DNA of 64,000 nt from TMED14 sp963925545 (GTDB lineage: Bacteria; Bacteroidota; Bacteroidia; Flavobacteriales; Schleiferiaceae). Positions 16,143 to 24,948 of this stretch are shown here, piece by piece; the stretch's first letter is position 1; each line of letters starts with the position of its first letter. The translations under genes and the position numbers were made by a program. Where the stretch lies: positions 1 through 64,000 of the forward strand of contig CAWUSA010000005.1 of the NCBI GenBank assembly GCA_963925545.1, read 5' to 3'. Under the pieces are notes generated by a model. It was not told the DNA's origin, did no database searches, and saw only the letters and a program-made list of their open reading frames with translations.

Positions 16143-17344
16143 GAATCGCTGCCCTTGTTTGCTTGCTGATGACTGGGGCTTTGCATGCGCAGTTCCCTAG
16201 CGACTCCAACAAGCTTCACTTCAATGACTGGATGCAGTCACAAGCAGCTCTGACCGTTTACCACTTGAGCGAGAACCTGCCGGATTCTGTGGTGCCCCTC
16301 GATGCCCTGACCGATTCCTTGGTCAGTGCCCGCATGGCATTGTTGGATGCGGCTTCTCCGCTGGACTTGCGCATGACCCCTGAGGTGAAGCAAATCATTG
16401 CGTACTACCTGCGCCGTCGCCAGCAAACCCTAGGCAGGGCCCTGGGTCATGGGGACCATTATTTCCCCCTCTTTGAGTCGGCCCTGGATCGCCATGGCAT
16501 GCCCCTGGAGCTCAAATACCTACCCATCATTGAGTCTGCCCTCAACCCCTTAGCACAAAGCCCTGTTGGCGCGAAGGGCATCTGGCAGTTCATGTATGCC
16601 ACCGGCAAGATGCAGGGCCTTGAGATCTCCTCCTACGTGGATGAGCGATCAGACCCCGTGCTAGCCACCGACGCCGCATGCCGCTACCTCAAAAAACTCT
16701 ACGGTCTTTATGACAATTGGGAGCTAGCCCTGGCTGCTTACAATGCAGGGCCGGGCAATGTCAACCGGGCGATTCGACGCGCAGGGGGCAGCAAGAATTT
16801 CTGGGTAATCCAACCCTATTTGCCACGGGAAACCCGTCGCTATGTGCCGGCTTTGATTGCCGTGAACTACCTGATGGCTCATGCAAATGACCATGGCATT
16901 GAGGCCATCGATGCGCCCGTCAATTACTTTGATGTGGGAAGCATCACGCCCGCCAAGCCCATCGCTTTGGATGATGTTTCCACCGTGCTGAGCCTAGACC
17001 CAGACCTGGTTCATCACCTCAACCCGCAGTACAAGCTCCGCATCATTCCCGGCGCAAGGGAAGACAGAATCTACACCCTGGTCTTGCCCCTGGCAGCCAT
17101 TGACAGCTTCCTGGTTCATCAAGATTCCATCGTTGACTTGACCGCTCAGCGCATGAAGGCAAAGGACATGCCTGACCCTTCAGTCATCATGGCTGCCGTG
17201 ACCCACCACCGGGTGAAATCGGGAGAAACTTTGGGACACATTGCGCAGAAATACCGCACATCTGTTCGAGCCATTCAGCGCGAAAACAACTTGCAAGGAA
17301 CCGTGATCCGTGCAGGGAAAACCCTTCGAATCCCTAGCCGATGA
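16139..17344 (+). CDS. MltD-like lytic transglycosylase with LysM domain
   Basis: A 401-residue exported murein lytic transglycosylase. It has a signal peptide (MRIAALVCLLMTGALHAQ), a goose-lysozyme-like SLT domain with the catalytic Glu in PIIESALNPLAQSPVGAKG, then IWQFM and AAYNAGPGNVNRAIRRAGG, typical of MltD. A LysM domain forms the C-terminal 45 residues (HRVKSGETLGHIAQKYRTSV). The enzyme cleaves MurNAc-GlcNAc bonds forming 1,6-anhydro ends. Family members often carry two LysM copies; one is clear here. It overlaps gatA and the DUF4837 lipoprotein gene by four bases at each end. Confidence 0.92.
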   Translation: MRIAALVCLLMTGALHAQFPSDSNKLHFNDWMQSQAALTVYHLSENLPDSVVPLDALTDSLVSARMALLDAASPLDLRMTPEVKQIIAYYLRRRQQTLGRALGHGDHYFPLFESALDRHGMPLELKYLPIIESALNPLAQSPVGAKGIWQFMYATGKMQGLEISSYVDERSDPVLATDAACRYLKKLYGLYDNWELALAAYNAGPGNVNRAIRRAGGSKNFWVIQPYLPRETRRYVPALIAVNYLMAHANDHGIEAIDAPVNYFDVGSITPAKPIALDDVSTVLSLDPDLVHHLNPQYKLRIIPGAREDRIYTLVLPLAAIDSFLVHQDSIVDLTAQRMKAKDMPDPSVIMAAVTHHRVKSGETLGHIAQKYRTSVRAIQRENNLQGTVIRAGKTLRIPSR

Positions 17345-18360
17345 CCCATCGCACGCCTGCCCTTGTGGCCCGCTTCAGCTTGTTCACGGTCTGCCTGTTT
17401 GCGGTCAGCTTGTCAACAGGCTGTGCCAACGAATCAACACCTGACAAGCCGGAGGAACGCCTCTTGCCGTCTTCCAGTGGCACCCACCATGACTTGGCCA
17501 TTTTTTGCAATGACAAGGTCTGGTTTGACGGCGTCGGTCTTGCTGTGGCAGAAACCTTTGCAGCGCCTGTCAATGGCCTGCCGCAGGCAGAGAAACGCTT
17601 CCTTGCCAGCCAGCTACCCCACAAGGCAGCCTCCAGCCTGATCAAGCGATTCAAAAGTGTCCTTTCCCTTCAAATCATCCCGGATTCATCGGGTATTGTG
17701 GTGGCAAAAGATGTGTGGGCCAGGCCTCAGATGGTGGTTCAGGTCATCGCACCCAACGCGGCTGCCATGGCGCGCATCATCCGCAGCAAAGCGCCAGAGA
17801 TGATAGAGCACTTCGAAGCACACAACCAAATACAGCTCACCAAGCGCCTCAAGAAAACATCGGCCTCACCCATCCCTTCTTCGCTGACAGCCAAGGGCAT
17901 CGACAAGCTAGTGATCTCCGAGTTTTTCCAAACCACCTATGAAAATGACCATGTGGCTATCCTGCGCGTGGAGACCAAAAAAAGCTTGCAGTTCTTGATG
18001 GTCAGCTCCCTGCCAATCATCACTAGCAGCATTGAGTCCAGGATCATTCAACGCCGAGACAGCTTGTTGGATCTGCATTTCACGGGCCAATCTGAGGGCA
18101 GTAAAATCGTGACAGAAATGGCCCTGCCACCCAATTTCCGCAACCTATCAATCGACGGGAAGTACAGCGTCGAAACCCATGGCCTGTTCAAAACCGTGGG
18201 CGGCATCGGTGGGGGTCCTTTTGTCAGTCTCAGCATCTTTGATGAGGCAAACAACCGGGTCTTGACATTGGACTGTATCGTCTTTGCGCCGGGAAGCAAG
18301 AAGCGCAAAATCTTGCTGGAGCTCGAGGCCATGATCCACAGCGTGGTTCTGAAAAAATAG
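17341..18360 (+). CDS. DUF4837 family lipoprotein
   Basis: A 339-residue predicted lipoprotein. The N-terminal hydrophobic stretch ends in the lipobox LSTGC (Cys28). The mature part starts with the family features LLPSSSGTHHDLAIF and a LPQAEKRFLASQLP segment, followed by a beta-rich domain, matching the Bacteroidota DUF4837 family. The function is unknown. Coupling to a lytic transglycosylase (ATGA overlap) places it with cell-wall genes. It converges on recO with only 30 bases between stops, in which a 7-bp hairpin occurs. Confidence 0.8.
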   Translation: MTHRTPALVARFSLFTVCLFAVSLSTGCANESTPDKPEERLLPSSSGTHHDLAIFCNDKVWFDGVGLAVAETFAAPVNGLPQAEKRFLASQLPHKAASSLIKRFKSVLSLQIIPDSSGIVVAKDVWARPQMVVQVIAPNAAAMARIIRSKAPEMIEHFEAHNQIQLTKRLKKTSASPIPSSLTAKGIDKLVISEFFQTTYENDHVAILRVETKKSLQFLMVSSLPIITSSIESRIIQRRDSLLDLHFTGQSEGSKIVTEMALPPNFRNLSIDGKYSVETHGLFKTVGGIGGGPFVSLSIFDEANNRVLTLDCIVFAPGSKKRKILLELEAMIHSVVLKK

Positions 18361-18379
18361 ACCGGCTGGCAGGCTGGTC
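18360..18379. terminator. Hairpin between convergent DUF4837 and recO genes
   Basis: GACCGGC (18360-18366) pairs with GCTGGTC (18373-18379) around a 6-base loop. It lies between two stop codons of convergent genes, where a bidirectional terminator would be expected. There is no T-run, so intrinsic termination is uncertain. Confidence 0.3.
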
Positions 18380-18390
18380 ATCCAAGACGT

Positions 18391-19107
18391 TCAGGTCAGA
18401 GAACGCAAGATATCCAAGGACTTGATGGGCGCCATGTTGGGGTGGTGCAATCGCAGGGTGCTGAGCAAAGCGTCCACCAATCGGCTTTTTGTAGCCCCAT
18501 CCATCGGGTGGCTGTCGTCGCGCATCCAGTTGATCAGGGTCTGGCAATCTGCTGCGGAAATGCCCTCGTGGTGGGTCATTGGCGGGAAGCAAAAACAGCC
18601 CTCCTTCAAGTCATACACCATGGTCGGCTGGTGGAACCTTGGATCAATGCCAAACCCCATTTGCTGGGTCATGATCAACAAGGCTTTCAAGGCCGCGCTG
18701 TGCATGGCTTGTTCGCCCTGATCAATGGCCATCAACAGGTCCATCATTTCGTCAAAAAAGGCCTCCGTGCTTTCGCCGTCCCTGAGGGTTTTTAACAACA
18801 CCTCAGATAAAAACATGCAGAAAGCTTGCTTCATGGGATTGCTTTGCAACACCATCCACCGCGGCATGGCCGTAGCGTCTTTCACCCGCTCCAGCTGCCC
18901 CTTGTTTCGGAAGGTGACCTCACACTGCAATGCCGTCAAGGGCATCAACATCGAGGGCTTGATGACTGCACTTTTTCCATGGCTGCTGTAAAGCATGTAG
19001 GCCTGCAAGCCCAGAGATCGCGTCCACAGCTTCAGGATCTGAGACTTGTCCCCATAAGGGATGCATCCAATGACCAGGGCTGCCGTTGTGACCTGCTGGC
19101 CCATCAA
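18391..19107 (-). CDS. recO: DNA repair protein RecO
   Basis: A 238-residue RecO, which with RecF and RecR loads RecA on gapped DNA. The N-terminal OB fold includes ALVIGCIPYGDKSQILKLWTRSLGLQAYML, the typical RecO opening (residues 8-40). A helical region with LSEVLLKTLRDGE and FFDEMMDLL follows. The zinc-binding cysteines present in some RecO proteins are not apparent, as usual in this phylum. Two adjacent Met codons are possible starts; the ATG at 19107 overlaps the upstream porZ-like stop by four bases, so the pair is translationally coupled. I recall recO next to porZ in other Bacteroidota. Confidence 0.88.
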   Translation of the reverse strand: MMGQQVTTAALVIGCIPYGDKSQILKLWTRSLGLQAYMLYSSHGKSAVIKPSMLMPLTALQCEVTFRNKGQLERVKDATAMPRWMVLQSNPMKQAFCMFLSEVLLKTLRDGESTEAFFDEMMDLLMAIDQGEQAMHSAALKALLIMTQQMGFGIDPRFHQPTMVYDLKEGCFCFPPMTHHEGISAADCQTLINWMRDDSHPMDGATKSRLVDALLSTLRLHHPNMAPIKSLDILRSLT

Positions 19108-21413
19108 CGAATGATCACGCCTTGCGCCACAGTCACCTTGCTTCCGTTAGGTCCAGAGACCCAGAAAAGGTAGATACCGCTTGGCGCCAGTCCCCCATCC
19201 AGGGATCTGCCATTCCAAGAAAACTGACCGCCGGTTGCCCTTCCTCTGCTGATCAACTGACCCGCTACATTGGTGACGACGATGTCGCTGTCTGCCGTCA
19301 GCCCTTTGATGGTCATGGGGCCTAGGTAGCCCGGACGAATAGGGTTTGGGAAGATCTGTACATCGCTTGCGTCCATGGAGGGCGCTGTGGCGGTGCCGCG
19401 GTAGGACACCAGCCCGCGAGTGGTGGCAATGAACACTTCGCCTGTGATGGGGTCAATGGCCATGGACTGAATCCGGTTGTCGGGCAAGGGTGCGTTGTCC
19501 TTGGTGTAATGCGCCACCGTCTCCAGCCCATCTGGGCTCAAAAGAAAGACCCCAGCATCCGCCGTGCCGACCCATTTTCTGTTGGCGCCATCCACTGCAA
19601 TAGCCGTCACGGCTTGGTTGCCAAGCACCTTGCGAACAATGCCGTTGTCATCCACCAAAATGTGCTGTGCGTCGATGCTGCCGCCCGTGAAGGCAGAGTA
19701 AGGAGTGTAGCAGACCACCAAGCCATCAGCAGTGCCAATCCACACCTCCCCATCGTCCTCAAGGGCGATGCTGTAAACGCGGTTGGTTGGCAGGTTGCCG
19801 CTGTTGTTGCCCGACTTCAGGCTTCGAACCTGTGCAACCCCATTCTCAATCTTCACCGCAGCCAACCCACTGATGCGGGTCATCAACCAAAACTGGTCAT
19901 CCACATCTTGAATGAGGTCCTTCACATTCAAGCCGTTGAGGGTGCCACAGGCATAGCCTGTCCATGTTTCCGTGAGGGGGTCGTAGCGATGCAGGGGCCT
20001 GTTAGACAAAGCATTGGTCATCCAAATGGCGCCGTCGTTGCCGTAGATCATGTCGCCCACACGGATGTCCGCCGGGCCAGAACCACCTGCCGGCAAGAGG
20101 CTGCTATTGTCCTTATCCCACAGTTTGTACAGGCTGCCATTTCGGTATTCCAGGATGCCCTTCCCCCAGCTGGACGCAAACCAATGACTCGTGTCTGATG
20201 GGTCGACAAGGGTGGCGACAATGTCCTTGCTGTTTGCCATGTAGCTGGCGTCAAACAATCGCCAGGATTCATGATCAAAGAGGTAAACACCTTCGTTGGA
20301 GTAGACCCCTGTCCAGGTGGCGTCGAGGGCACCCGGCAAGACATCCATGCCGCGAGGTTGTGCAATGACACGGAAGGCTTCTGCCGTGGGTGGGCCACTC
20401 AGGCTTCGGTGCTTGACATAATTAGGGTTGTCAATGAATGTCAGCCCTACGGAGGCGTTGGCGGTCCAGTAAATCATGTCGCCCTGGCTCTCCCCCATGG
20501 CAATGTCCATAGGCCTGTAGCCGTCATTGCCTCCATACCCACTGGCAATCACAAAGGGATTCAGCCCTTGCGCATCGAGTAGGTAGATGTCGTATTCTCG
20601 CACCACAGCCCATGGCTTCGTGGCGTCTCCTGTTGCCCTGACGCGACGCACAACCTGTGCTTGGTTGCCTAGATCTAAACCTATCCATTGGCTCCCGGAT
20701 CGGCGCCATGCCCTGTTGCTTGAGTCGGTGGCCAGACAGACACCTTCCGGCCCTGCGGCCACAGAAATCAAATTGCTGTCTTGCCATGCAGCCACAGAAA
20801 CCCACGATGACGGCAGGTACAAGGGGCTGTGAACATAGGCCTTGCGAAGGCCTTCTGTGGTGGCTGCCCATAGGGTGTCCCCGTGGGCGGCAATGGCATT
20901 GACCTGGGTGGTCAGGCCATCCAGTCGCAGCAAGTAGGTTCCCTTGATCAACGCCAACTCCATGTCAATTTCCACCACGCCAAATCCCGCTGCCGCAAAA
21001 GCTCGCTTATTGTTGACCACGGCAAAATCGCGAATCTGTGTTTTACCAAGGTGCTGGCCACTTTTTGGGACGTCTGCAATGATGCGGGTCTGTGTCTGTG
21101 TCCAGAGGTCGATCTGGCCATCTTCATAGCCCATCAAAATTGTGCGGCCATCCTTGCAGGCTTCGATTGTTGTCAGCCCTAGGTTGCTCAATCCATCTGC
21201 CAAGGAGTAGGCGTAAGTGCTTCGATTCACCCGGTCATACACAATCATACCGAGGTCCGATGCGGCCACTGCATGGTCGTCCAACAGGGCCACCGAATGG
21301 GTTGAGCTCATGGGGAAGTGGACGCGCCATTGACCAACCTCCTGTGGCTGTGCGACCAGTTCCGCTCCAGGGCGAATCAACAAGAGGATCAACAAGTAGA
21401 ATGCCGGCTTCAC
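19104..21413 (-). CDS. porZ: PorZ-like T9SS beta-propeller protein
   Basis: A 769-residue exported protein with two seven-bladed-type beta propellers and a C-terminal type A sorting-like domain (SMDASDVQIFPNPI onward, last 90 residues, with GLAPSGIYLFWVSG). Propeller blades of the two-component-regulator type are visible (ADGLSNLGLTTIEACKDG, DGEVWIGTADGLVV, NRKWVGTADAGVFLLS). PorZ belongs to the type IX attachment complex, where it carries A-LPS to the sortase PorU on the cell surface. Start choice: TTG at 21461 is possible, but GTG at 21413 gives a proper signal peptide (MKPAFYLLILLLIRPGAEL) and sits four bases after a -7-like box. The gene is coupled to recO downstream and diverges from gldH with 27 bases between starts. 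Confidence 0.8.
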   Translation of the reverse strand: MKPAFYLLILLLIRPGAELVAQPQEVGQWRVHFPMSSTHSVALLDDHAVAASDLGMIVYDRVNRSTYAYSLADGLSNLGLTTIEACKDGRTILMGYEDGQIDLWTQTQTRIIADVPKSGQHLGKTQIRDFAVVNNKRAFAAAGFGVVEIDMELALIKGTYLLRLDGLTTQVNAIAAHGDTLWAATTEGLRKAYVHSPLYLPSSWVSVAAWQDSNLISVAAGPEGVCLATDSSNRAWRRSGSQWIGLDLGNQAQVVRRVRATGDATKPWAVVREYDIYLLDAQGLNPFVIASGYGGNDGYRPMDIAMGESQGDMIYWTANASVGLTFIDNPNYVKHRSLSGPPTAEAFRVIAQPRGMDVLPGALDATWTGVYSNEGVYLFDHESWRLFDASYMANSKDIVATLVDPSDTSHWFASSWGKGILEYRNGSLYKLWDKDNSSLLPAGGSGPADIRVGDMIYGNDGAIWMTNALSNRPLHRYDPLTETWTGYACGTLNGLNVKDLIQDVDDQFWLMTRISGLAAVKIENGVAQVRSLKSGNNSGNLPTNRVYSIALEDDGEVWIGTADGLVVCYTPYSAFTGGSIDAQHILVDDNGIVRKVLGNQAVTAIAVDGANRKWVGTADAGVFLLSPDGLETVAHYTKDNAPLPDNRIQSMAIDPITGEVFIATTRGLVSYRGTATAPSMDASDVQIFPNPIRPGYLGPMTIKGLTADSDIVVTNVAGQLISRGRATGGQFSWNGRSLDGGLAPSGIYLFWVSGPNGSKVTVAQGVIIR

Positions 21414-21417
21414 AGGG

Positions 21418-21425
21418 CAAAGATG
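21418..21425 (-). promoter_or_regulatory. -7-like box of porZ-recO
   Basis: On the minus strand CATCTTTG is followed by CCCT and the GTG start at 21413. It matches TAnnTTTG except for the first base and has the same 4-base spacing to the start codon as the other boxes listed here. Confidence 0.35.
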
Positions 21426-21428
21426 CAG

Positions 21429-21436
21429 TATCTTCG
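21429..21436 (+). promoter_or_regulatory. -7-like box of gldH-PBP operon
   Basis: TATCTTCG followed by GGAG and the ATG at 21441. A 7 of 8 match to TAnnTTTG at a 4-base distance from the start codon. It interleaves with the porZ promoter on the other strand: the two boxes are only three bases apart. Confidence 0.4.
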
Positions 21437-21440
21437 GGAG

Positions 21441-21935
21441 ATGGCTCCGTTTCTGAAACAAATCCTTGCAGCGCCCCTGACTGTTGCATTAGCAGCCATG
21501 TTCATGATGTCTTGCGGCCCTCAACCAGACATTGCTCAGGTCATTAAAATTCAAAACGGTGGCTGGCACCAAGACAGCCTGCTAATCTTTGATGTTGCCG
21601 TTGAAGACAGCAGTCAAGTTTACCGGGTGATGGTGCAGGTGACCACAGACGATAGCTACCCCTACCAGAACCTCTACCTCTTTCGCGACATCCTCTCTGA
21701 GTCCCGCACGGAATACCAAGACAGCCTTCATTTGCAACTGGCCTCACCTCAGGGTGTCTGGCACGGTAGCGGCGTAGGCGCACTGAAGACCTTGGAGTTC
21801 CCTTATTTGCAAACGGGATTGCGATTCCCCCTCAAGGGCCACTACCTCTTTCGATTTCAGCATGGCATGCGGGATGTCAACCTGCCTGGCGTGACATCTG
21901 TTGCCCTCACCCTTTACCCTGAAAGTGGGCTATGA
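21441..21935 (+). CDS. gldH: Gliding motility lipoprotein GldH
   Basis: A 164-residue lipoprotein matching GldH, required for gliding motility in Flavobacterium and linked to the T9SS motility machinery. The start at 21441 gives MAPFLKQILAAPLTVALAAM and then the lipobox FMMSC. The mature part has the family pattern YPYQNLYLFRDI, SPQGVWHGSGVGALKTL, FPLKGHYLFRFQHGMRD and LPGVTSVALTLY. ATG at 21423 is an alternative. The frame is open upstream to 21318 but those codons overlap porZ on the other strand and lack a signal peptide. It is coupled to the class A PBP by an ATGA overlap, an arrangement common in Bacteroidota. Confidence 0.85.
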   Translation: MAPFLKQILAAPLTVALAAMFMMSCGPQPDIAQVIKIQNGGWHQDSLLIFDVAVEDSSQVYRVMVQVTTDDSYPYQNLYLFRDILSESRTEYQDSLHLQLASPQGVWHGSGVGALKTLEFPYLQTGLRFPLKGHYLFRFQHGMRDVNLPGVTSVALTLYPESGL

Positions 21936-24223
21936 GCAAGCAAAAACCGCATGATTTCAAGGTCTGGCTGCGTCGCTTGTGGCTGCTAGCCATCAGTGGT
22001 CCGCTGGCCTTTGTGGTCATGATGATGTTGACATGGGCCGGGGTTTTTGGCTCCCTACCGTCTATGGAGGCTATCGTCAACCCTAAAAACTATTTGGCAA
22101 GCCAAATCCTTTCTGCTGACGGAAAGCAGATTGGCACCTTCTTCATGGAAAACCGGGTGCACGCCGACTACAGCGATTTGCCCGAGCACTTGGTGCAGGC
22201 ATTGATCGCCACAGAAGATGAGCGCTTCAGGAGCCATTCCGGCATCGATTTCCGCGCCCTGGCTCGTGCCGTGGTTAACATGGGTAGAAATGGCGGCGGG
22301 TCTACCATCACCCAGCAAATGGCCAAACAGATGTTCCATGGGGTGGCGCACACTGGCAACCTGCAGCGCATCACGCAAAAACTCAAAGAGTGGATCATTG
22401 CCATTCAGCTGGAGCAACGCTACAGCAAGGATGAGATTATTGCCCTGTACTTCAACAAATTTGACTTCCTCTACCAGGGGGTTGGTGTGGCCAATGCCTC
22501 CAAGATTTACTTCAGCAAGGACGTGTCTGATCTCAATGTTTTGGAGTCAGCCGTATTGGTTGGTATGTTCAAAAACCCCTCGCTGTACAACCCCGCCAGG
22601 GCTAAATATGCTGACCGCGTCTTGCAACGACGCAACACGGTAATCCGCCAGATGCAACGCAACGATTACCTCAGCCAATCTGAGGCGGACTCCTTGGTCA
22701 CCATGCCTATTGCACTGCGTTTCAATCGACAGGGCCACGACCAAGGCATGGCGCCCTACCTGCGCGAGCACGTCCGCCGGGAAATGAAACTGTGGGCCAG
22801 CTCACATCGCAAGCCAGACGGCAGCAAGTACAACATCTACACTGATGGTTTAGTGATCTACACCAGCATTGACAGCCGCATGCAGCGGGCGGCGGAGTCC
22901 GCCATGACAGCACACATGAGCAACCTACAAAAGGTCTTTTTCAAGCAGGTCAACAGCCGACGCGCAGGACCCTTCCATTTCCCGAAGGCAGACGCCGTGG
23001 TCGAAGGCAAAAAGCTCCTGAAGGCTGGCATGCGTCAAACCCAGCGCTACAGGAACCTGAAGCAATCAGGTGCCAGCAATGCGGCCATAGAAAAAGCCTT
23101 CAGCACGGCGATACCCATGAAGCTGTTTTCCTGGAGCGGGGACATTGACACGGTTATCAGCCCCATGGATTCTATTCAGTACTACAAATCCATTTACCAG
23201 ACAGGGGTGCTGAGCGTGGAGCCACAAACAGGCTTCATCAAGGCATGGGTTGGGGGCATTGATTTCCGCCATTTCCAATACGATCATGTGATTCAAGGGC
23301 GGCGCCAAGTCGGCTCAACCTTCAAGCCCTTTGTCTATGCCGCAGCCATTTCTGAAAAGAAGTATTCGCCTTGCTTAGAAATTCCCAATGTGCAGACCTG
23401 CATTGAAAAGGGACAGTTTGGCCTGTTGGAGGATTGGTGTCCCAGCAATTCAGATGATGTCTACGGCGGAGCGCTCACCCTGAAGGAGGCCCTGGCCGGT
23501 TCCGTGAATTCTGTCACCGCTTACCTTATGAAGCAAATCGGGCCAAGGCCCGTGATCTCCATGGCGAAGTCCCTTGGCGTGAAATCCGCCATCCCTGAGG
23601 TGCCATCCATTGCCCTGGGTGCCGTGGATTTAAGCGTGTATGAAATGGTCGGCGCCTACACCGCGTTTGGCAACAAGGGCCTCTACACAGAGCCTATCGT
23701 CATGCTCAGGATTGAGAACAAGGACGGGGTGGTGCTCGATGAGTTTGTGCCTGAAACGCGGGAAGTCTTCAGCCCTGAAATCGCCTACACCATGGTTCAA
23801 CTCCTAGAAGGCGTCACCAACAAGGGCACGGGACGCAGGCTCCGCCACAGCGGGGGCAGATACCTCAACGACATTGTCACAGGCTACCCCTATGGCTTCA
23901 CCAATGACATCGCGGGGAAAACAGGCACCACACAAAATCAATCCGATGGATGGTTCATTGGCATGGTGCCTAATTTGATCACAGGCATCTGGTCTGGCTG
24001 CCAGGATCGCGCCGCCCACTTTGGCAGCACGTATTATGGCCAAGGCGCTACGGTAGCCTTGCCAATATGGGGGCTTTACATGCAGTCCCTGTATGAGATG
24101 CCTGAGCTTGGCATCAGCAAAGAACCCTTTGAGCGGCCACAAAACATGAACATCAACGTGGATTGTGATGTTGTTGACGTTCAAGCCGGTGGTAGCTTCA
24201 ATGATGACGATGAATTCAATTAA
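21932..24223 (+). CDS. Class A penicillin-binding protein (PBP1A type)
   Basis: A 763-residue bifunctional peptidoglycan synthase with glycosyltransferase (GT51) and transpeptidase domains. One membrane anchor spans about residues 15-40. The GT51 motifs are ATEDERFRSHSGID (catalytic Glu near residue 90) and GGGSTITQQMAKQM (about residues 120-133). The transpeptidase has the nucleophile motif GSTFKP (about residue 460), SVN and KTGTTQNQ (about residue 663). All active-site residues are present. It polymerises lipid II and cross-links strands in the periplasm. It overlaps gldH by four bases and is followed 12 bases later by the SCOT genes. Confidence 0.95.
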   Translation: MSKQKPHDFKVWLRRLWLLAISGPLAFVVMMMLTWAGVFGSLPSMEAIVNPKNYLASQILSADGKQIGTFFMENRVHADYSDLPEHLVQALIATEDERFRSHSGIDFRALARAVVNMGRNGGGSTITQQMAKQMFHGVAHTGNLQRITQKLKEWIIAIQLEQRYSKDEIIALYFNKFDFLYQGVGVANASKIYFSKDVSDLNVLESAVLVGMFKNPSLYNPARAKYADRVLQRRNTVIRQMQRNDYLSQSEADSLVTMPIALRFNRQGHDQGMAPYLREHVRREMKLWASSHRKPDGSKYNIYTDGLVIYTSIDSRMQRAAESAMTAHMSNLQKVFFKQVNSRRAGPFHFPKADAVVEGKKLLKAGMRQTQRYRNLKQSGASNAAIEKAFSTAIPMKLFSWSGDIDTVISPMDSIQYYKSIYQTGVLSVEPQTGFIKAWVGGIDFRHFQYDHVIQGRRQVGSTFKPFVYAAAISEKKYSPCLEIPNVQTCIEKGQFGLLEDWCPSNSDDVYGGALTLKEALAGSVNSVTAYLMKQIGPRPVISMAKSLGVKSAIPEVPSIALGAVDLSVYEMVGAYTAFGNKGLYTEPIVMLRIENKDGVVLDEFVPETREVFSPEIAYTMVQLLEGVTNKGTGRRLRHSGGRYLNDIVTGYPYGFTNDIAGKTGTTQNQSDGWFIGMVPNLITGIWSGCQDRAAHFGSTYYGQGATVALPIWGLYMQSLYEMPELGISKEPFERPQNMNINVDCDVVDVQAGGSFNDDDEFN

Positions 24224-24235
24224 ACTGAAAACCCC

Positions 24236-24937
24236 ATGATCAATCGAATCGTAGACAATGCTGATATAGCCCTTGAGGGGTTGGAAGATGGCATGACGGT
24301 GATGTTTGGTGGATTTGGCCTTTGTGGCATTCCGGAAAACAGCATCGCAGCCATCAGAAAAAAGGGCATCAAAAACCTGACATGCATTTCCAACAATGCC
24401 GGGGTAGACCACTTTGGACTTGGCATCCTTTTAGACAATGGCCAAATCAAAAAAATGATCTCTTCCTATGTGGGAGAGAATGATGAATTTGAACGCCAAA
24501 TGCTCTCTGGTGAGCTGGAGGTGGAATTGATCCCGCAAGGCACCCTGGCGGAACGATGCCGTGCCGCTGGCGCAGGCATTCCCGCTTTCTTCACACCTGC
24601 CGGCTATGGAACGGAAGTGGCTGAGGGCAAGGAGGTGCGCGAGTTCAATGGCAAGCCACATATTCTTGAACATGCCTTTGACAGCAGCTTTGCTTTTGTG
24701 AAGGCTTGGAAGGGGGACGCCGCAGGCAACCTCATCTTCAAGGGAACCGCCAGAAACTTCAACCCCTTGATGGCCATGGCAGGAAAGATTACTGTAGCTG
24801 AGGTTGAGCAATTGCTTCCCGCTGGCCAGCTGGACCCCAACGAGATCCATGTTCCCGGCATTTTTGTCCACCGCATCTACCAAGGTCCGGCTTTTGAAAA
24901 GCGCATTGAGCAGCGCACGGTTCGTTCACGCTCTTAA
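24236..24937 (+). CDS. scoA: 3-oxoacid CoA-transferase subunit A
   Basis: Alpha subunit of succinyl-CoA:3-ketoacid CoA transferase, a cytoplasmic family I CoA transferase moving CoA from succinyl-CoA to acetoacetate or a related 3-oxoacid. The 233-residue protein shows DGMTVMFGGFGLCGIPENSI near the N-terminus, the family GGF(G)xxGxP motif, and the LIPQGTLAERCRAAGAGIPAFFTP segment. Length and the FNPLMAMAGKITVAEVE region match the A subunit. The B subunit follows after 11 bases and the pair must act together. Confidence 0.92.
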   Translation: MINRIVDNADIALEGLEDGMTVMFGGFGLCGIPENSIAAIRKKGIKNLTCISNNAGVDHFGLGILLDNGQIKKMISSYVGENDEFERQMLSGELEVELIPQGTLAERCRAAGAGIPAFFTPAGYGTEVAEGKEVREFNGKPHILEHAFDSSFAFVKAWKGDAAGNLIFKGTARNFNPLMAMAGKITVAEVEQLLPAGQLDPNEIHVPGIFVHRIYQGPAFEKRIEQRTVRSRS

Positions 24938-24948
24938 TTGACCTACTC

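Noticed and set aside
19509..20198. 229-codon plus-strand frame inside porZ
   Set aside because: It lies fully within the porZ coding sequence, which has clear propeller blades and a sorting domain; the shadow peptide has no recognisable motif.
23804..24412. Antisense frame over the PBP and scoA genes
   Set aside because: It spans parts of two well supported genes on the other strand and has no signature of its own.
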